A stretch of DNA of 64,000 nucleotides, taken from positions 558,001 through 622,000 of the forward strand of contig CAWFYJ010000003.1 in assembly GCA_963820055.1 (NCBI GenBank). Reading direction: 5' to 3'. Positions 16,671 to 25,291 of this stretch are shown one piece after another. Within the stretch, counting starts at the first letter, position 1. Each line of letters starts with the position of its first letter. The translations under genes were made by a program, and so were the position numbers. This DNA comes from RHKX01 sp963820055 (GTDB taxonomy: Bacteria; Actinomycetota; Thermoleophilia; Solirubrobacterales; 70-9). Under the pieces are notes generated by a model that was not told the origin of the DNA, did not search any database, and worked only from the letters and a program-made list of their open reading frames with translations.

Positions 16671-17683
16671 CGGCCGGGTTCCTGGCCCGCAGCCTTCGCG
16701 GCGAGTGCCGGGTCGTGGAGCAGACAGGCGGCACGCTGCCCGGGAGCCCCGGCGTCGAGCAGCTCGGGGTCGACGCTGTCGCACGGTTCGAAGCGGCGCG
16801 GGCAGCGCGGATGGAACCGGCAGCCGGTCGGGATCGCGGTCGGATCGGGCAGCTCGCCCCGGAGCAAGTCGCGGCGACCGCCGCCGCCGGCGGTCGGGAC
16901 CGGCACCGCGGTGACGAGAGCCTGCGTGTAGGGATGCTGCGGCCGCTCGATGACGTCGACGGCGCGGCCCTCCTCGACGATCCGCCCCAGGTACATGACG
17001 GCGATCCTGTCGCAGAGCGACCAGGCGAGGCTGAGGTCGTGGGTGATGAAGACGAGGGCGAGGCCGCGCGACTTCTGGAGGCCGACGAGGACGTTGAGGA
17101 TCTGGGCGCGCACCGAGGCGTCGAGCATCGACACCGGTTCGTCGCAGATCAGCCCCTCCGGCTCGAGGACGAGGGCGGCGGCGATTGCCACCCGCTGGCG
17201 CTGGCCGCCGGAGAGCTGGTGGGGATAACGGTCGAGGTAGCGGTCGGGATCGAGTCCGACGTCGTTCATCGCCCGCCGGACCCGTTCGTCGTGCTCGGCC
17301 TTCGGGACGCTCTGGACCCGGAGCGGCTCGGTGACGATCGCCGAGACGCGCTGGCGCGGATTGAGGCTCTGGTAGGGGTCCTGGAAGATCATCTGGACGC
17401 GCTTGCGCATCGCCCGCTGGTCGCCCTTGCTCGCGACGAGCCCGCCGCTGAGATGGAGCTGACCCTCCGTCGTCGGCTGCAGGCCCATCATCGCCCGTGC
17501 CAGTGTCGACTTCCCGCAGCCGGACTCACCGACGACGCCGAGGATCTCGCCGGGCCGCCACTCGAGCGAGATGCCGTCGAGTGCCCGTGCCGTCGCCCGG
17601 CGCGTCTCGAAGCGGACCGCGACGTCGCTGACGTTCATCAGCGTGTCGCCGATGCCGATCTCTCCGGCCTGGACCTCGCTCAC
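16667..17683 (-). CDS. Oligopeptide ABC transporter ATP-binding protein (OppF/DppF type)
   Basis: A 338-residue ATPase: Walker A GESGCGKSTLARAMMGL, Q-loop FQDPYQSLNPRQR, signature HQLSGGQRQRVAIA, Walker B ICDEPVSMLD, H-loop FITHDLS. The C-terminal oligo_HPY region has the Cys cluster CRFHPRCPRRFEPC that binds an Fe-S cluster in related Dpp ATPases. The start is GTG 17683, overlapping the OppD-type gene by four bases; residues further upstream in the open frame are out-of-frame translation. It works with the adjacent OppD-type subunit to power the two permeases. Confidence 0.92.
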   Translation of the reverse strand: MSEVQAGEIGIGDTLMNVSDVAVRFETRRATARALDGISLEWRPGEILGVVGESGCGKSTLARAMMGLQPTTEGQLHLSGGLVASKGDQRAMRKRVQMIFQDPYQSLNPRQRVSAIVTEPLRVQSVPKAEHDERVRRAMNDVGLDPDRYLDRYPHQLSGGQRQRVAIAAALVLEPEGLICDEPVSMLDASVRAQILNVLVGLQKSRGLALVFITHDLSLAWSLCDRIAVMYLGRIVEEGRAVDVIERPQHPYTQALVTAVPVPTAGGGGRRDLLRGELPDPTAIPTGCRFHPRCPRRFEPCDSVDPELLDAGAPGQRAACLLHDPALAAKAAGQEPGR

Positions 17684-18696
17684 GTCGCCGCCTCTCCCCC
17701 GGCCACGGCCGGAGCGGCGAGCTCCGGCCACTGCTCCCACGGTGCGTAGTGACAGGCGGCCAGGTGCCCAGGCGCGATCTCGCGGAGCGGCGGGTCGACG
17801 TCGCAGCGATCGCCACGGTAGGGGCAGCGCGGGTTGAAGCGGCAGCCGGGGGGCGGCTCGCCCGGGTCGGGAGGCGAGCCGGGGATCGGCGGGGCGATGC
17901 CGCGTTCGCCGTCGCCGATCACGGGCAACGAGTCGAGCAGGCGCTTCGTGTACGGATGCTGGGGAGCCGCGAAGACCGAGTCGACGGCGCCCGTCTCGAC
18001 GATCCGCCCCGCGTACATGACGGCGATCCGGTCGCAGGTCTCGGCGAGGACGCCGAGGTCGTGGGAGATCAGGATCAGGGCCAGGCCGAGCTCCTTGCGG
18101 AGCCGCTCGAGCAGCTGCAGGACCTGCGCCTGCATGACGACGTCGAGCGCCGTCGTCGGCTCGTCGGCGATCACGAGCGACGGCCGGCAGGCGAGCGCGA
18201 GAGCGATCATCACCCGCTGCCTCTGCCCGCCCGAGAGCTGATGCGGGTAGCGGTCGCCGACGCCGGCGGCGAGGCCGACCGTCTCGAGCAGCTCGGCGAT
18301 CCGGGCGGCGACGTCAGCCGATGAGGCGCGCTCGTGGAGGCGGATCGCCTCAGCGACCTGTTTGTCGATCTTCTGGACCGGGTCGAGCGAGTTCATCGCC
18401 CCCTGGAAGACGAGGGAGATGTGACGCCAGCGGACGAGCTGCATCCCGGTCTCGGTCCGGCGGCCGATGTTGATCGGCTCGGGGACACCGTCGGGACGCA
18501 GGGTGATGACGCCCGTCTGCTCGAGTGCCGGCGGCAGGAGGCGCATCAGCGCCAGCGCCGTCGTCGTCTTGCCGCAGCCGGATTCACCGGCCAGGGCGAG
18601 CGCCTCGCCGGCGCGGATCTCGAAGTCGACGCCGTCGACGATCGGTCGGCCCCGGTGGGTGACACTGAGTCCCTCGACCTCGAGGAGCGCGCTCAC
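17680..18696 (-). CDS. Oligopeptide ABC transporter ATP-binding protein (OppD/DppD type)
   Basis: A 338-residue ATPase with Walker A GESGCGKTTTALALM, signature HQLSGGQRQRVMIA, Walker B VIADEPTTALD, H-loop LISHDLGVL and a C-terminal Cys cluster CRFNPRCPYRGDRC. The start is GTG 18696, overlapping the permease stop (GTGA). Lineup and overlaps show one transcript with the permease genes and the second ATPase. Confidence 0.92.
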   Translation of the reverse strand: MSALLEVEGLSVTHRGRPIVDGVDFEIRAGEALALAGESGCGKTTTALALMRLLPPALEQTGVITLRPDGVPEPINIGRRTETGMQLVRWRHISLVFQGAMNSLDPVQKIDKQVAEAIRLHERASSADVAARIAELLETVGLAAGVGDRYPHQLSGGQRQRVMIALALACRPSLVIADEPTTALDVVMQAQVLQLLERLRKELGLALILISHDLGVLAETCDRIAVMYAGRIVETGAVDSVFAAPQHPYTKRLLDSLPVIGDGERGIAPPIPGSPPDPGEPPPGCRFNPRCPYRGDRCDVDPPLREIAPGHLAACHYAPWEQWPELAAPAVAGGEAAT

Positions 18697-19541
18697 GTCG
18701 CCTCCCGCAGCCGCGGGTTGATGTATTCCTCGAACAGGAAGCCGAGCACGGAGACCGCGAGGACGACGATCGTGATGCAGAGGCCCGGCGGAACGACGTA
18801 CCACCATGCGCCGGCGCTCGGCGCCCCGGAGCTGAAGGCGTTCTCGAGCATCGTCCCCCAGGAGATCTTCGTCGGATCGCCGAGGCCCAGGAAGGACAAC
18901 GCCGCCTCCGAGAGGATTGCGACGGCGACGATCAGGACCGTGTTGGCGAAGATCAAAGGCAGCGTGTTCGGGAGGATGTGGGTCTTGATGATGTAGGTGT
19001 CCCCCGCTCCGAGCGCCCGCGCCCGCTCGACGAACGCCCGCTCCCGCAGGGTCAGGACCTGGGCGCGGACGATCCGCCCGGTGCCCGCCCACGAGGTCAG
19101 CCCGATCACCGCGATCAGCACCGTCAGCGACGGGTTGAGCACGCGGGCGAGGACGATCATCAAGGGCAGCGTCGGGATGACCAGGAACCAGTTCTCGAAC
19201 GCGTCGAGGATCCGGTCCGTCCAGCCGCCGAAGTATCCGCCCGTCAGGCCGACCACCGAGCCGAGGACCGCTGAGATCAGCGCCGCGGAGAAGCCGACGA
19301 CGACCGATACGCGCGTGCCGACGAGGAGCTGCGAGAAGACGTCGGAGCCGTTCTCGGTGGTGCCGAGGATGTGACTCCAGCTCGGCGGCGCCAGCACGTC
19401 CGTGCTCGACGCGTTCGGGTCGTAGGGCGCGAGCAAGCCGCCGAAGATCGCGACGAACAGGGTCAGCGCAAGCACGCCGATCCCGAAGCGTCCACGCCAG
19501 GTGTTGAGGAGGAGGTCGCGGACTCCGCGTTCGTCGCTCAT
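18693..19541 (-). CDS. Oligopeptide ABC transporter permease (OppC/DppC type)
   Basis: A 282-residue membrane protein with an N-terminal helix (GVLALTLFVAIFGGLLAPYD), the DppC-family motif ILGTTENGSDVFSQLLVGTR and the EAA loop ERARALGAGDTYIIKTHILP that contacts the ATPase. Later helices include SEAALSFLGLGDP, a typical C-subunit stretch. Start ATG 19541 overlaps the DppB-type stop. It pairs with the upstream permease as a heterodimer. Confidence 0.92.
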   Translation of the reverse strand: MSDERGVRDLLLNTWRGRFGIGVLALTLFVAIFGGLLAPYDPNASSTDVLAPPSWSHILGTTENGSDVFSQLLVGTRVSVVVGFSAALISAVLGSVVGLTGGYFGGWTDRILDAFENWFLVIPTLPLMIVLARVLNPSLTVLIAVIGLTSWAGTGRIVRAQVLTLRERAFVERARALGAGDTYIIKTHILPNTLPLIFANTVLIVAVAILSEAALSFLGLGDPTKISWGTMLENAFSSGAPSAGAWWYVVPPGLCITIVVLAVSVLGFLFEEYINPRLREAT

Positions 19542-20506
19542 CGCGTCTGCACCCGCGGATCGAGGAAGAAATAGAGAATGTCGGCGACGAGGTTGGCGAA
19601 GATCACGCCGACGCTGAAGACGAGGAACGTGCCGGCGAGGACCGGGAAGTCCTTGTCGTTGATCGCGTTGAAGCTGAGCTCGCCGAGCCCCGGCCACGAG
19701 AACACGGTCTCGATCGTGATCGCGCCGCCGGCGACGGCGCCGAACTGAATCGCCGAGATCGTCACCAGCGGCAGCAGCGCGTTCGGAACGGCATGGCGGT
19801 TGATGACCCGGTCGCGCGACATCCCGGTCGCGCGCTTGACGGTGATGAAGTCCTCGGTGAGGACGTCGACCATCGACGAGCGCATGATCAGGAAGTACTG
19901 GCCGAGCAGCATCAGCGTCATCGCGGTCGCCGGGAGGATCAGGTGGTCGATGACGTCGAGCGCCTGGTCCCACCAGCTCGAGAACTCGACGCCGGGAGTC
20001 ACCTGCTGGCCGGCCGGGAAGATCGGCCAGGCGACGGCGAAGACGAGGATCAGGATGATCCCGATCCAGTACTCGGGCGAGGCGTAAGTGAAGAGGCTGA
20101 ACCCCAGCAGGCCGTCGTCGGTCTTGGTTCCGCGGTGCGTCGCCGCCTTCACCCCCATCCACGCACCGATCAGCGTCGCCATCAGCGTCCCGGTGCCGAC
20201 GAGCAGCAGCGTCCACGGGATCGCCGCCTTGATCTCGTCCCAGACCGGCTCGCGGGTCCGCTGGCTGACGCCGAGGTCGAGCCGGGCGGTATCGCCGACG
20301 TAGTCGATGAACTGGCCGGTGAGGGGCTTGTCGAGTCCGTAGTCCTTCCGGAGCTGCGCCAGCTCCTGCTCGGTCGCGCCCGGCAGGCGCGCGAGCTGCG
20401 TCGTCGGGTCGCCCACGGCCCGGAAGAGGAAGAAGTTGAAGATCAGCACGAAGATCAGGGTCAGCACCGCCGCCCCGACCTTCCCGATCAACCAACGCCC
20501 ACTCAA
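19538..20506 (-). CDS. Oligopeptide ABC transporter permease (OppB/DppB type)
   Basis: A 322-residue permease: N-terminal helix (VGAAVLTLIFVLIFNFFLFR), the B-subunit extracytoplasmic loop (GATEQELAQLRKDYGLDKPL), EAA loop TVKRATGMSRDRVINRHAVP and the closing ETVFSWPGLGELSFNAI typical of OppB. The gene begins 109 bases after the solute-binding protein stop. That gap holds a nested inverted repeat, the only real gap inside this operon. Confidence 0.92.
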   Translation of the reverse strand: MSGRWLIGKVGAAVLTLIFVLIFNFFLFRAVGDPTTQLARLPGATEQELAQLRKDYGLDKPLTGQFIDYVGDTARLDLGVSQRTREPVWDEIKAAIPWTLLLVGTGTLMATLIGAWMGVKAATHRGTKTDDGLLGFSLFTYASPEYWIGIILILVFAVAWPIFPAGQQVTPGVEFSSWWDQALDVIDHLILPATAMTLMLLGQYFLIMRSSMVDVLTEDFITVKRATGMSRDRVINRHAVPNALLPLVTISAIQFGAVAGGAITIETVFSWPGLGELSFNAINDKDFPVLAGTFLVFSVGVIFANLVADILYFFLDPRVQTR

Positions 20507-20514
20507 TCGACCGG

Positions 20515-20611
20515 ACCTCGGTTCAGAAATAACCCCGGCGGAATGCTCCGCTTCGCGTCCGCTTCCGCCGGACCGTTGGGTGCTGCTTGACGGGAAATCA
20601 TGAACCGAGGT
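20515..20611 (-). promoter_or_regulatory. Nested intercistronic hairpin in the peptide-importer operon
   Basis: Two perfect inverted repeats are nested: an outer 11-bp pair ACCTCGGTTCA (20515-20525) / TGAACCGAGGT (20601-20611) and an inner 9-bp pair CCGGCGGAA (20535-20543) / TTCCGCCGG (20563-20571). In the minus-strand transcript this gives a two-tier stem between the solute-binding protein and permease genes. No U-tract follows, so an mRNA-stabilising or processing element is likelier than a full terminator. That would favour higher expression of the binding protein, as in other ABC operons. Confidence 0.6.
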
Positions 20612-20614
20612 AGG

Positions 20615-22426
20615 TCATTCCGGGATCTCCAGGGGTTCGCGCTGGCCGCGGGAGCGCATCCTCGTCACGATCACGCCGCCGATGAAGCCGACGATCAGGC
20701 CGATCAGGCCGGCGAGGCCGGCGTTGCCGGAGCCGGTGCTCGTCGAGGCGCCCTCGACCGGCTTCAGCGCCAGCACGCCGTCGTAGGACACCTGGTCGCA
20801 GAAGAGGTCGCCCGTCTCCTCGGGGCAAACCGGCTTGATCTCCTGGATCCGGTCGGTCCGGTACGCCTGCAGCTGCGGGTCCTCGGTCAGCACGAGGTAC
20901 GGGAGGTCACGCTGGGTGATGTCGACCATCCGGTGGATGACGTCGGCGCGCGCCGCGGTGTCGAAGATCCCGGTCTGCTCGCGGTAGAGCTTGTCGTAGG
21001 TCGGGTTCGAATAGAACGAGTCGGAGGAGCCGCCGATCTCACCGGTGGTGAGGATGCTGAGCAGGAAACTCGGGTCGTAGGGGTCGCCTCCCCAGCCCCA
21101 GATGAACGTGTCGAAGGCCGGAGCCGGCTTGCCGTTCTCCTTGCGGACCGTGAGGTCGTAGAGCTTGTCGGTGCTGACCACCTGCACGTCGAACTTGACG
21201 CCGATGTCGCTGCTCATCTCGGCGATCAGCTTCGCCATCTGGACCGTGAACGGCGACTCCGAGCGGACATAGAGGTTGAAGTCGAGAGTCTCGCCGTCCT
21301 TCTCGCGGACGCCGTCGCCGTTCATCACCCAGCCGGCCTCGTCGAGCATCTGGTTGGCGAGGTCCGGGTCGTAGGGGTAGGTCTGGTCGGGCTCCTCGTA
21401 GAACGACTTGTAATAGGACGGCAGGATCCCGTTCCCGACGAACGAGGTGTCGCGGGTCGCGATCTCCTGGAGCTTCTCGCGGTCGACCCCGTAGCCGATC
21501 GCCTGGCGGACGGTCCGGTCCTGGATGGCCGGGTTGAAGTCGGCGTCCGGGCAGAGCTTCTCCGGGCACATGTTGAACGCGAGCTGCGTGTACGCAGGCG
21601 TGCCGCTGCGATTGACAGCGACGTTGTCCTTGGTGCCGAGGCGGGCGTAGCTCGAGGACTCGACCTCGCGGACCATGTCGATCTCGCCGAGCGTGATCGC
21701 GCGCTCGACCGCGTCCTGGTTGCCGTACTTGATGAACTGGATCTCGTCGTAGGCCCCCGGCTCGCCGCGCCAGTTCGGGTTCCGCTCCATCTTGATGATC
21801 CGGCCGCGTTCGTACTCGGTCACCACATAGGGGCCGCTGCCGACGAGCGGCAGCTCCGGCTTGTACTGACCGTTGAGATCGTCGAGCGGGACCTTGCCCC
21901 AGACGTGCTTCGGGAGCACGTAGATGAAGAGCCCGCCGATGATCCTGGCGTCGGGACGTTTGGTGTGAATTACGACCGTCTGCGGATTCGGCGTGTCGAT
22001 CCGCGTGATGCTCGACGTGTAGCTCGTGAAGAGGATGCCGTTGCTGCCGAGCTTCTCGAGCGACCACTTGACGTCGGCGGAGGTGATCGGCTTGCCGTCG
22101 GACCACTTCAGATCCGGCGCGATCTTCATCGTCACCGTCTTGCGATCGTCGGAGACCTCCCAGCTCTCGGCGATGCCGGGCACCGGGCTCAGGTCCTTCG
22201 CGCTGAAGTTGATCGGCAGATCCCAGTTGAGCGCCCAGACCGTGTAGTCCTCCTCGTCCTGGCCGACGAACGGGTTCAGCGTGTTCGGCTCCTGCGCCCA
22301 GCCGATCCGCAGCACGGTCGGGTCGGCGCTCTGGGACGTGTTGTCCTGAGCGCCCGCCGGGATGGCGATCAGCGCCAGCGCCGCGACGGCGAGGACGAAG
22401 ACGATGGACACGGCTCCTTTGGTCAC
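20615..22426 (-). CDS. Peptide ABC transporter substrate-binding protein (SBP_bac_5), C-terminally anchored
   Basis: A 603-residue extracytoplasmic binding protein of the OppA/DppA family: signal peptide (AVSIVFVLAVAALALIAIPA), then RIGWAQEPNTLNPFVGQDEE and later the family blocks ITSADVKWSLEKL, GSGPYVVTEYERGR and DRTVRQAIGYGVDREKL. There is no lipobox Cys. Instead the C-terminus has a Ser/Gly linker, one membrane helix (GLAGLIGLIVGFIGGVIVTR) and a basic tail RMRSRGQR, so it is probably held by a C-terminal anchor. The ligand is inferred to be a short peptide. Start ATG 22426 overlaps the S66 stop (ATGA). Confidence 0.9.
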   Translation of the reverse strand: MTKGAVSIVFVLAVAALALIAIPAGAQDNTSQSADPTVLRIGWAQEPNTLNPFVGQDEEDYTVWALNWDLPINFSAKDLSPVPGIAESWEVSDDRKTVTMKIAPDLKWSDGKPITSADVKWSLEKLGSNGILFTSYTSSITRIDTPNPQTVVIHTKRPDARIIGGLFIYVLPKHVWGKVPLDDLNGQYKPELPLVGSGPYVVTEYERGRIIKMERNPNWRGEPGAYDEIQFIKYGNQDAVERAITLGEIDMVREVESSSYARLGTKDNVAVNRSGTPAYTQLAFNMCPEKLCPDADFNPAIQDRTVRQAIGYGVDREKLQEIATRDTSFVGNGILPSYYKSFYEEPDQTYPYDPDLANQMLDEAGWVMNGDGVREKDGETLDFNLYVRSESPFTVQMAKLIAEMSSDIGVKFDVQVVSTDKLYDLTVRKENGKPAPAFDTFIWGWGGDPYDPSFLLSILTTGEIGGSSDSFYSNPTYDKLYREQTGIFDTAARADVIHRMVDITQRDLPYLVLTEDPQLQAYRTDRIQEIKPVCPEETGDLFCDQVSYDGVLALKPVEGASTSTGSGNAGLAGLIGLIVGFIGGVIVTRMRSRGQREPLEIPE

Positions 22427-23388
22427 TGGCGTTCCTCCACTGCCGCTTCGAGGATCTCGAGGCTCTTGCCGGCCCCGTCGATTCGCGCCTTGACGCCGAG
22501 CGGCATCGTCGCCAGGTGCTTGCCGTGCCCGAACGGCACGTTCGAGATCGCCGGCACGCCGAGCGGCGCGATCAGCTCGTCGAGGATCTCCTCGACCGAG
22601 AGCGTCGACTCAGGTCCCTCCGGAAGGGTCTGATAGCCGAGGTTGACGCTGGTGCCGAACGCGAAGCCGGCGATGTTGTCGAGCTTGCCGGCGAGGCGCA
22701 GGTGGTTGAGCGCCGTATCGATGAGATACGCCTCGGTGTTGAGGTCCTCGACGATCAGGATGCAGCCGTCCGTCTGGACCTCGTAGGGGGTGCCGATGCT
22801 CGAGCAGAGCAGCGTCAGGCAGCCGCCGACGAGAGGCGCCTCGGCGACGCCCTCGCCGATCGTCAGCACGTACGGCTCCTCGGGATCCTCGAAGACGCGC
22901 CCGAGCGGCTCCGGCCGGAACGCCCGGTGGAACCAGTCCTCGGTCTCGGTCGTCAGCTGGTAGTCGCCCTTCGTGCGGGTGAAGCGCAGGAAGCTCGGCC
23001 CGTAGAAGCTGACCCAGCCGGCGTGGGCGGCGATGAAGAGGTGCAGGGCCGTGAGGTCGCTGAAGCCGCAGACGATCCGCGGGTCGCCGAGCGCGTCCCA
23101 GTCGATCAGCGGGTGGAGGCGGGCGGTCCCGTAGCCGCCCTCGAGGGCATGGACCATGTCGATGCCGGGCTCGCTGAGCGCCCACTGGAGGTCGGCGGCC
23201 CGCTCCTTGTCCGTGCCGGCGAGGTAGCCGTGGACCCTGCGGTGATTGGGGGCGAAGACGACCTCGTGGCCGCGCGACTCGAAGTAGGTCGTCGCCTGCT
23301 CGATGTCGGAGCGGGTCTGCGGCGGGCTCGCCGGGGCGACGACCGCGATCGTCGCCTTCTCGGGGAGCGCCGGCGGTTTGATCGCCAT
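22423..23388 (-). CDS. S66-family peptidase (LD-carboxypeptidase / MccF type)
   Basis: A 321-residue serine peptidase with the S66 layout: an N-terminal KATIAVVAPASPP strand, the nucleophile elbow VCGFSDLTALHL (Ser110), the FYGPSF loop, a Glu-bearing IVEDLNTEAYLID region and the catalytic His in PFGHGKHLATMPLG. S66 enzymes cleave amide bonds next to D-residues (murein LD-carboxypeptidase) or detoxify peptidyl-nucleotides (MccF). It has no signal peptide, so it is cytoplasmic. Start ATG 23388 overlaps the TetR stop by one base (TGATG). In this operon it probably processes imported peptides. Confidence 0.85.
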   Translation of the reverse strand: MAIKPPALPEKATIAVVAPASPPQTRSDIEQATTYFESRGHEVVFAPNHRRVHGYLAGTDKERAADLQWALSEPGIDMVHALEGGYGTARLHPLIDWDALGDPRIVCGFSDLTALHLFIAAHAGWVSFYGPSFLRFTRTKGDYQLTTETEDWFHRAFRPEPLGRVFEDPEEPYVLTIGEGVAEAPLVGGCLTLLCSSIGTPYEVQTDGCILIVEDLNTEAYLIDTALNHLRLAGKLDNIAGFAFGTSVNLGYQTLPEGPESTLSVEEILDELIAPLGVPAISNVPFGHGKHLATMPLGVKARIDGAGKSLEILEAAVEERQ

Positions 23389-24068
23389 CAGGACATCCCC
23401 CCGACCGGGCGCTGGGACACGGCATCGTTCGCGGCCGCGATCAGCTCGTCTCCGGCGCCGAGGGAACCGAGCACGAGCTCGACGTGGAGCTCGGCGACCT
23501 GTTCGAGCCCGAGCGGCCCGTCGCGGTCGAACCAGAGCGCCACCCCGGTGCACTGCAGGAGGATCGCGTAGGTCGCGACGTCGGCGTCGGACGTCCGCAG
23601 CGAGCCGTCGCTGACGCCGGCTGCGATCAGCCCGCCGAACATCGATCTGGTAGGCGTCCCGTTTGGCGATCAACGCCCGCCGCGGCTCGTCGCTGAGTGC
23701 GCGGATCTCGCTGTCGGTGACGAACGCCTCGCTCGGTGTGGAGGCCGTGGTAGACGACGTGCTCCCGCACCGCGGCCGCGAGCTTCATGGCCGGGCGCGT
23801 CCTGTTCGGCGACCGCGGCGTCGACCCGGGCAGTGAGCTGCTCCATGAAGTCGTCCTGGAGCCGGATCAGGATCGCTTCCTTGCTCGGGTACCAGTGGTA
23901 GATGGCGGCGGGCTGCACCTCCGCGGTCGCGGCGAGGGCCCGCATCGACGTCGCGTTGTAGCCGAGCTGCGCGAACAGGTCGACCGCCGCGCGATGGATC
24001 GCCTCGCGGGTCTCCGGGCCGCGCCGGACGGCGACGGCCTCGTCGAGGATCTCGGCGGCCTCAGCCAA
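23388..24068 (-). pseudogene. TetR-family regulator, about three frameshifts
   Basis: The N-terminal HTH is intact (REAIHRAAVDLFAQLGYNAT, SMRALAATAEVQPAAIYHWY, PSKEAILIRL). The ligand domain is split over three frames. One base too many near 23790 (CCCGGCC) breaks the frame before an AMKLAAAVREHVVYHGLHTE stretch. A second shift near 23735 leads into EAFVTDSEIRAL...LIAKRDAYQ. A third at about 23645 leads into MFGGLIAAG and the C-terminal part. Corrected length is about 225 residues, normal for TetR. The start is uncertain (TTG 24068 overlaps the kce stop). It is the likely regulator of this operon, with AACGATCGTT at 26322-26331 as a plausible operator. Confidence 0.75.
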
Positions 24069-24894
24069 GCCCGAGCAGCTTCCTCGTCTGCGGCCTGAGT
24101 CGGCGACCTCGCGGCCGAGCGTCCGGGCGAGCCCGGTCGCCATCTCGACCAACGCAGCGTTCGACGGCGCGTGGACGCCGCGGCTGATGTAGGCGACGTC
24201 TTCGAGCCCGGTGCGGATGCCGGGCGCACCGCGGAGCAGCGCCAGGCCGAGCATCCGCTGATGGTGGCGGCCGATGCAGGTCACCGTCCAGAACGTCTCG
24301 GGCGGGAGCGGCCGGAGCATCGCCTCGAGCGCCTCCGGCGACGCGTCGATCCCGCCGGGAACGCCGAAGACCAGGTTGACCCGGAACGGCGGCTCGAGGA
24401 TCCCCTGCTCGAGCCAGCGGACGGCGCTGACGACGTGGCCGACGTCGAAGACCTCGACCTCGAGGGCGATGCCGGCCTCGGTCGCGCGCGGCGGCGATGC
24501 CGCGGCCGGCCGGGGGCGGCGTGATGAAGGTCTCGTCGCCGAAGTTCATCGAGCCGGACTCGACGCCGGAGATGTCCGGCTTCGCCTGCAGCCCGGTCGT
24601 CCGCTCCTCGATCGTCATGTCGTTGGAGCCGCCGGTCGAGACCATCGTGAGGATGTCGCAGCCGGCGCGGATCCGGTCGATCACGTCTACGAACAGCTCC
24701 GGCCGGCCGCTCGGGGTGCCGTCGTCCTCGCGGACGTGGAGGTGGGCGATGGTCGCGCCGGCCTCAGCCGCCCCGATCGCCGAGTCGGCGATCTCCGCCG
24801 TCGTGTACGGGATGTTCGGGTTGTTCTCGCGGAACACGTCGGCGCCGGTGATTGCGCAGGTGACGACCACGGGCTTCTCGTTCCAGGCGCTCAT
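24061..24894 (-). pseudogene. kce: 3-keto-5-aminohexanoate cleavage enzyme (Kce, BKACE/DUF849), two frameshifts
   Basis: BKACE enzymes condense a beta-keto acid with acetyl-CoA and split it. Kce turns 3-keto-5-aminohexanoate into aminobutyryl-CoA plus acetoacetate. The zinc-binding HLHVRE motif is present (AGATIAHLHVREDDG), as are VVVTCAITGA, GVESGSMNFGDETFI, LEVEVFDVGHVVSAV, VFGVPGGIDASPE and SRGVHAPSNAALVEMATGLA. The frame changes near 24490 and returns near 24105, so the C-terminus is PQTRKLLGLG. Corrected length is about 277 residues, as expected. Start ATG 24894 overlaps the thioesterase TGA; a longer open frame to 25095 is spurious. The adjacent 3,5-diaminohexanoate dehydrogenase makes the Kce assignment stronger than generic BKACE. 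Confidence 0.78.
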
Positions 24895-25291
24895 CCGGGC
24901 ACCGCCTCCGATCTGCTCAATGACGCCCGCTCGGCGTCGGTGATTGCGCGGGTCCCCCGCACCGCCGGGTCCCAGAGGACCAGGCCGAACTCGGCCTCGA
25001 CGACCGTCTCGCCCCCGGGGTCGAGGATCCGCTCCGCTGGTCTTCAGGCTCTTCGTGCCGAGCTCGCTGACGCCGCACTCGACCGTGACGGCCACGGTGC
25101 CGGGCTCGATCTCTCCGATGAACTCGACGGCAGCAGCGGCCGACCACGTACTCGTCGCGGCCGATCCCGTGCTCGGCGAGGAAGGCGTCGCGCCCCTCCT
25201 CGAGGTAGGTGAAGACGACCGCGTGATTGACGTGCCCGAGGCCGTCGAGGTCCTGCCAGCGGGTCTGGACCGGATGGCCGCGTTCGCTCAC
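24891..25291 (-). pseudogene. 4HBT-type hotdog acyl-CoA thioesterase, two frameshifts
   Basis: A hotdog protein of about 133 residues after correction. The first part reads TRWQDLDGLGHVNHAVVFTYL, with the 4HBT catalytic Asp in the D-x-x-G-H-V-N-H motif. One extra C near 25137 must be removed to continue as CCVEFIGEIEPGTVAVTVEC. A second shift near 25040 leads from GTKSLKTS to ERILDPGGETVVEAEFGLVL. The start GTG 25291 overlaps the dehydrogenase stop, and the end overlaps the kce ATG. In fermenting bacteria the third lysine-pathway gene is kal (a different hotdog enzyme, 3-aminobutyryl-CoA ammonia-lyase). Here the slot holds a thioesterase-type hotdog, so it may hydrolyse 3-aminobutyryl-CoA instead. 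Confidence 0.72.

Noticed and set aside
20600..22633. 677-codon plus-strand open frame opposite the binding protein
   Set aside because: Complement of the SBP_bac_5 gene; no domain or ribosome-binding site.
24061..25095. 344-residue start for the Kce protein at 25095
   Set aside because: The first 67 residues are the thioesterase C-terminus and out-of-frame sequence; the conserved Kce start is ATG 24894.
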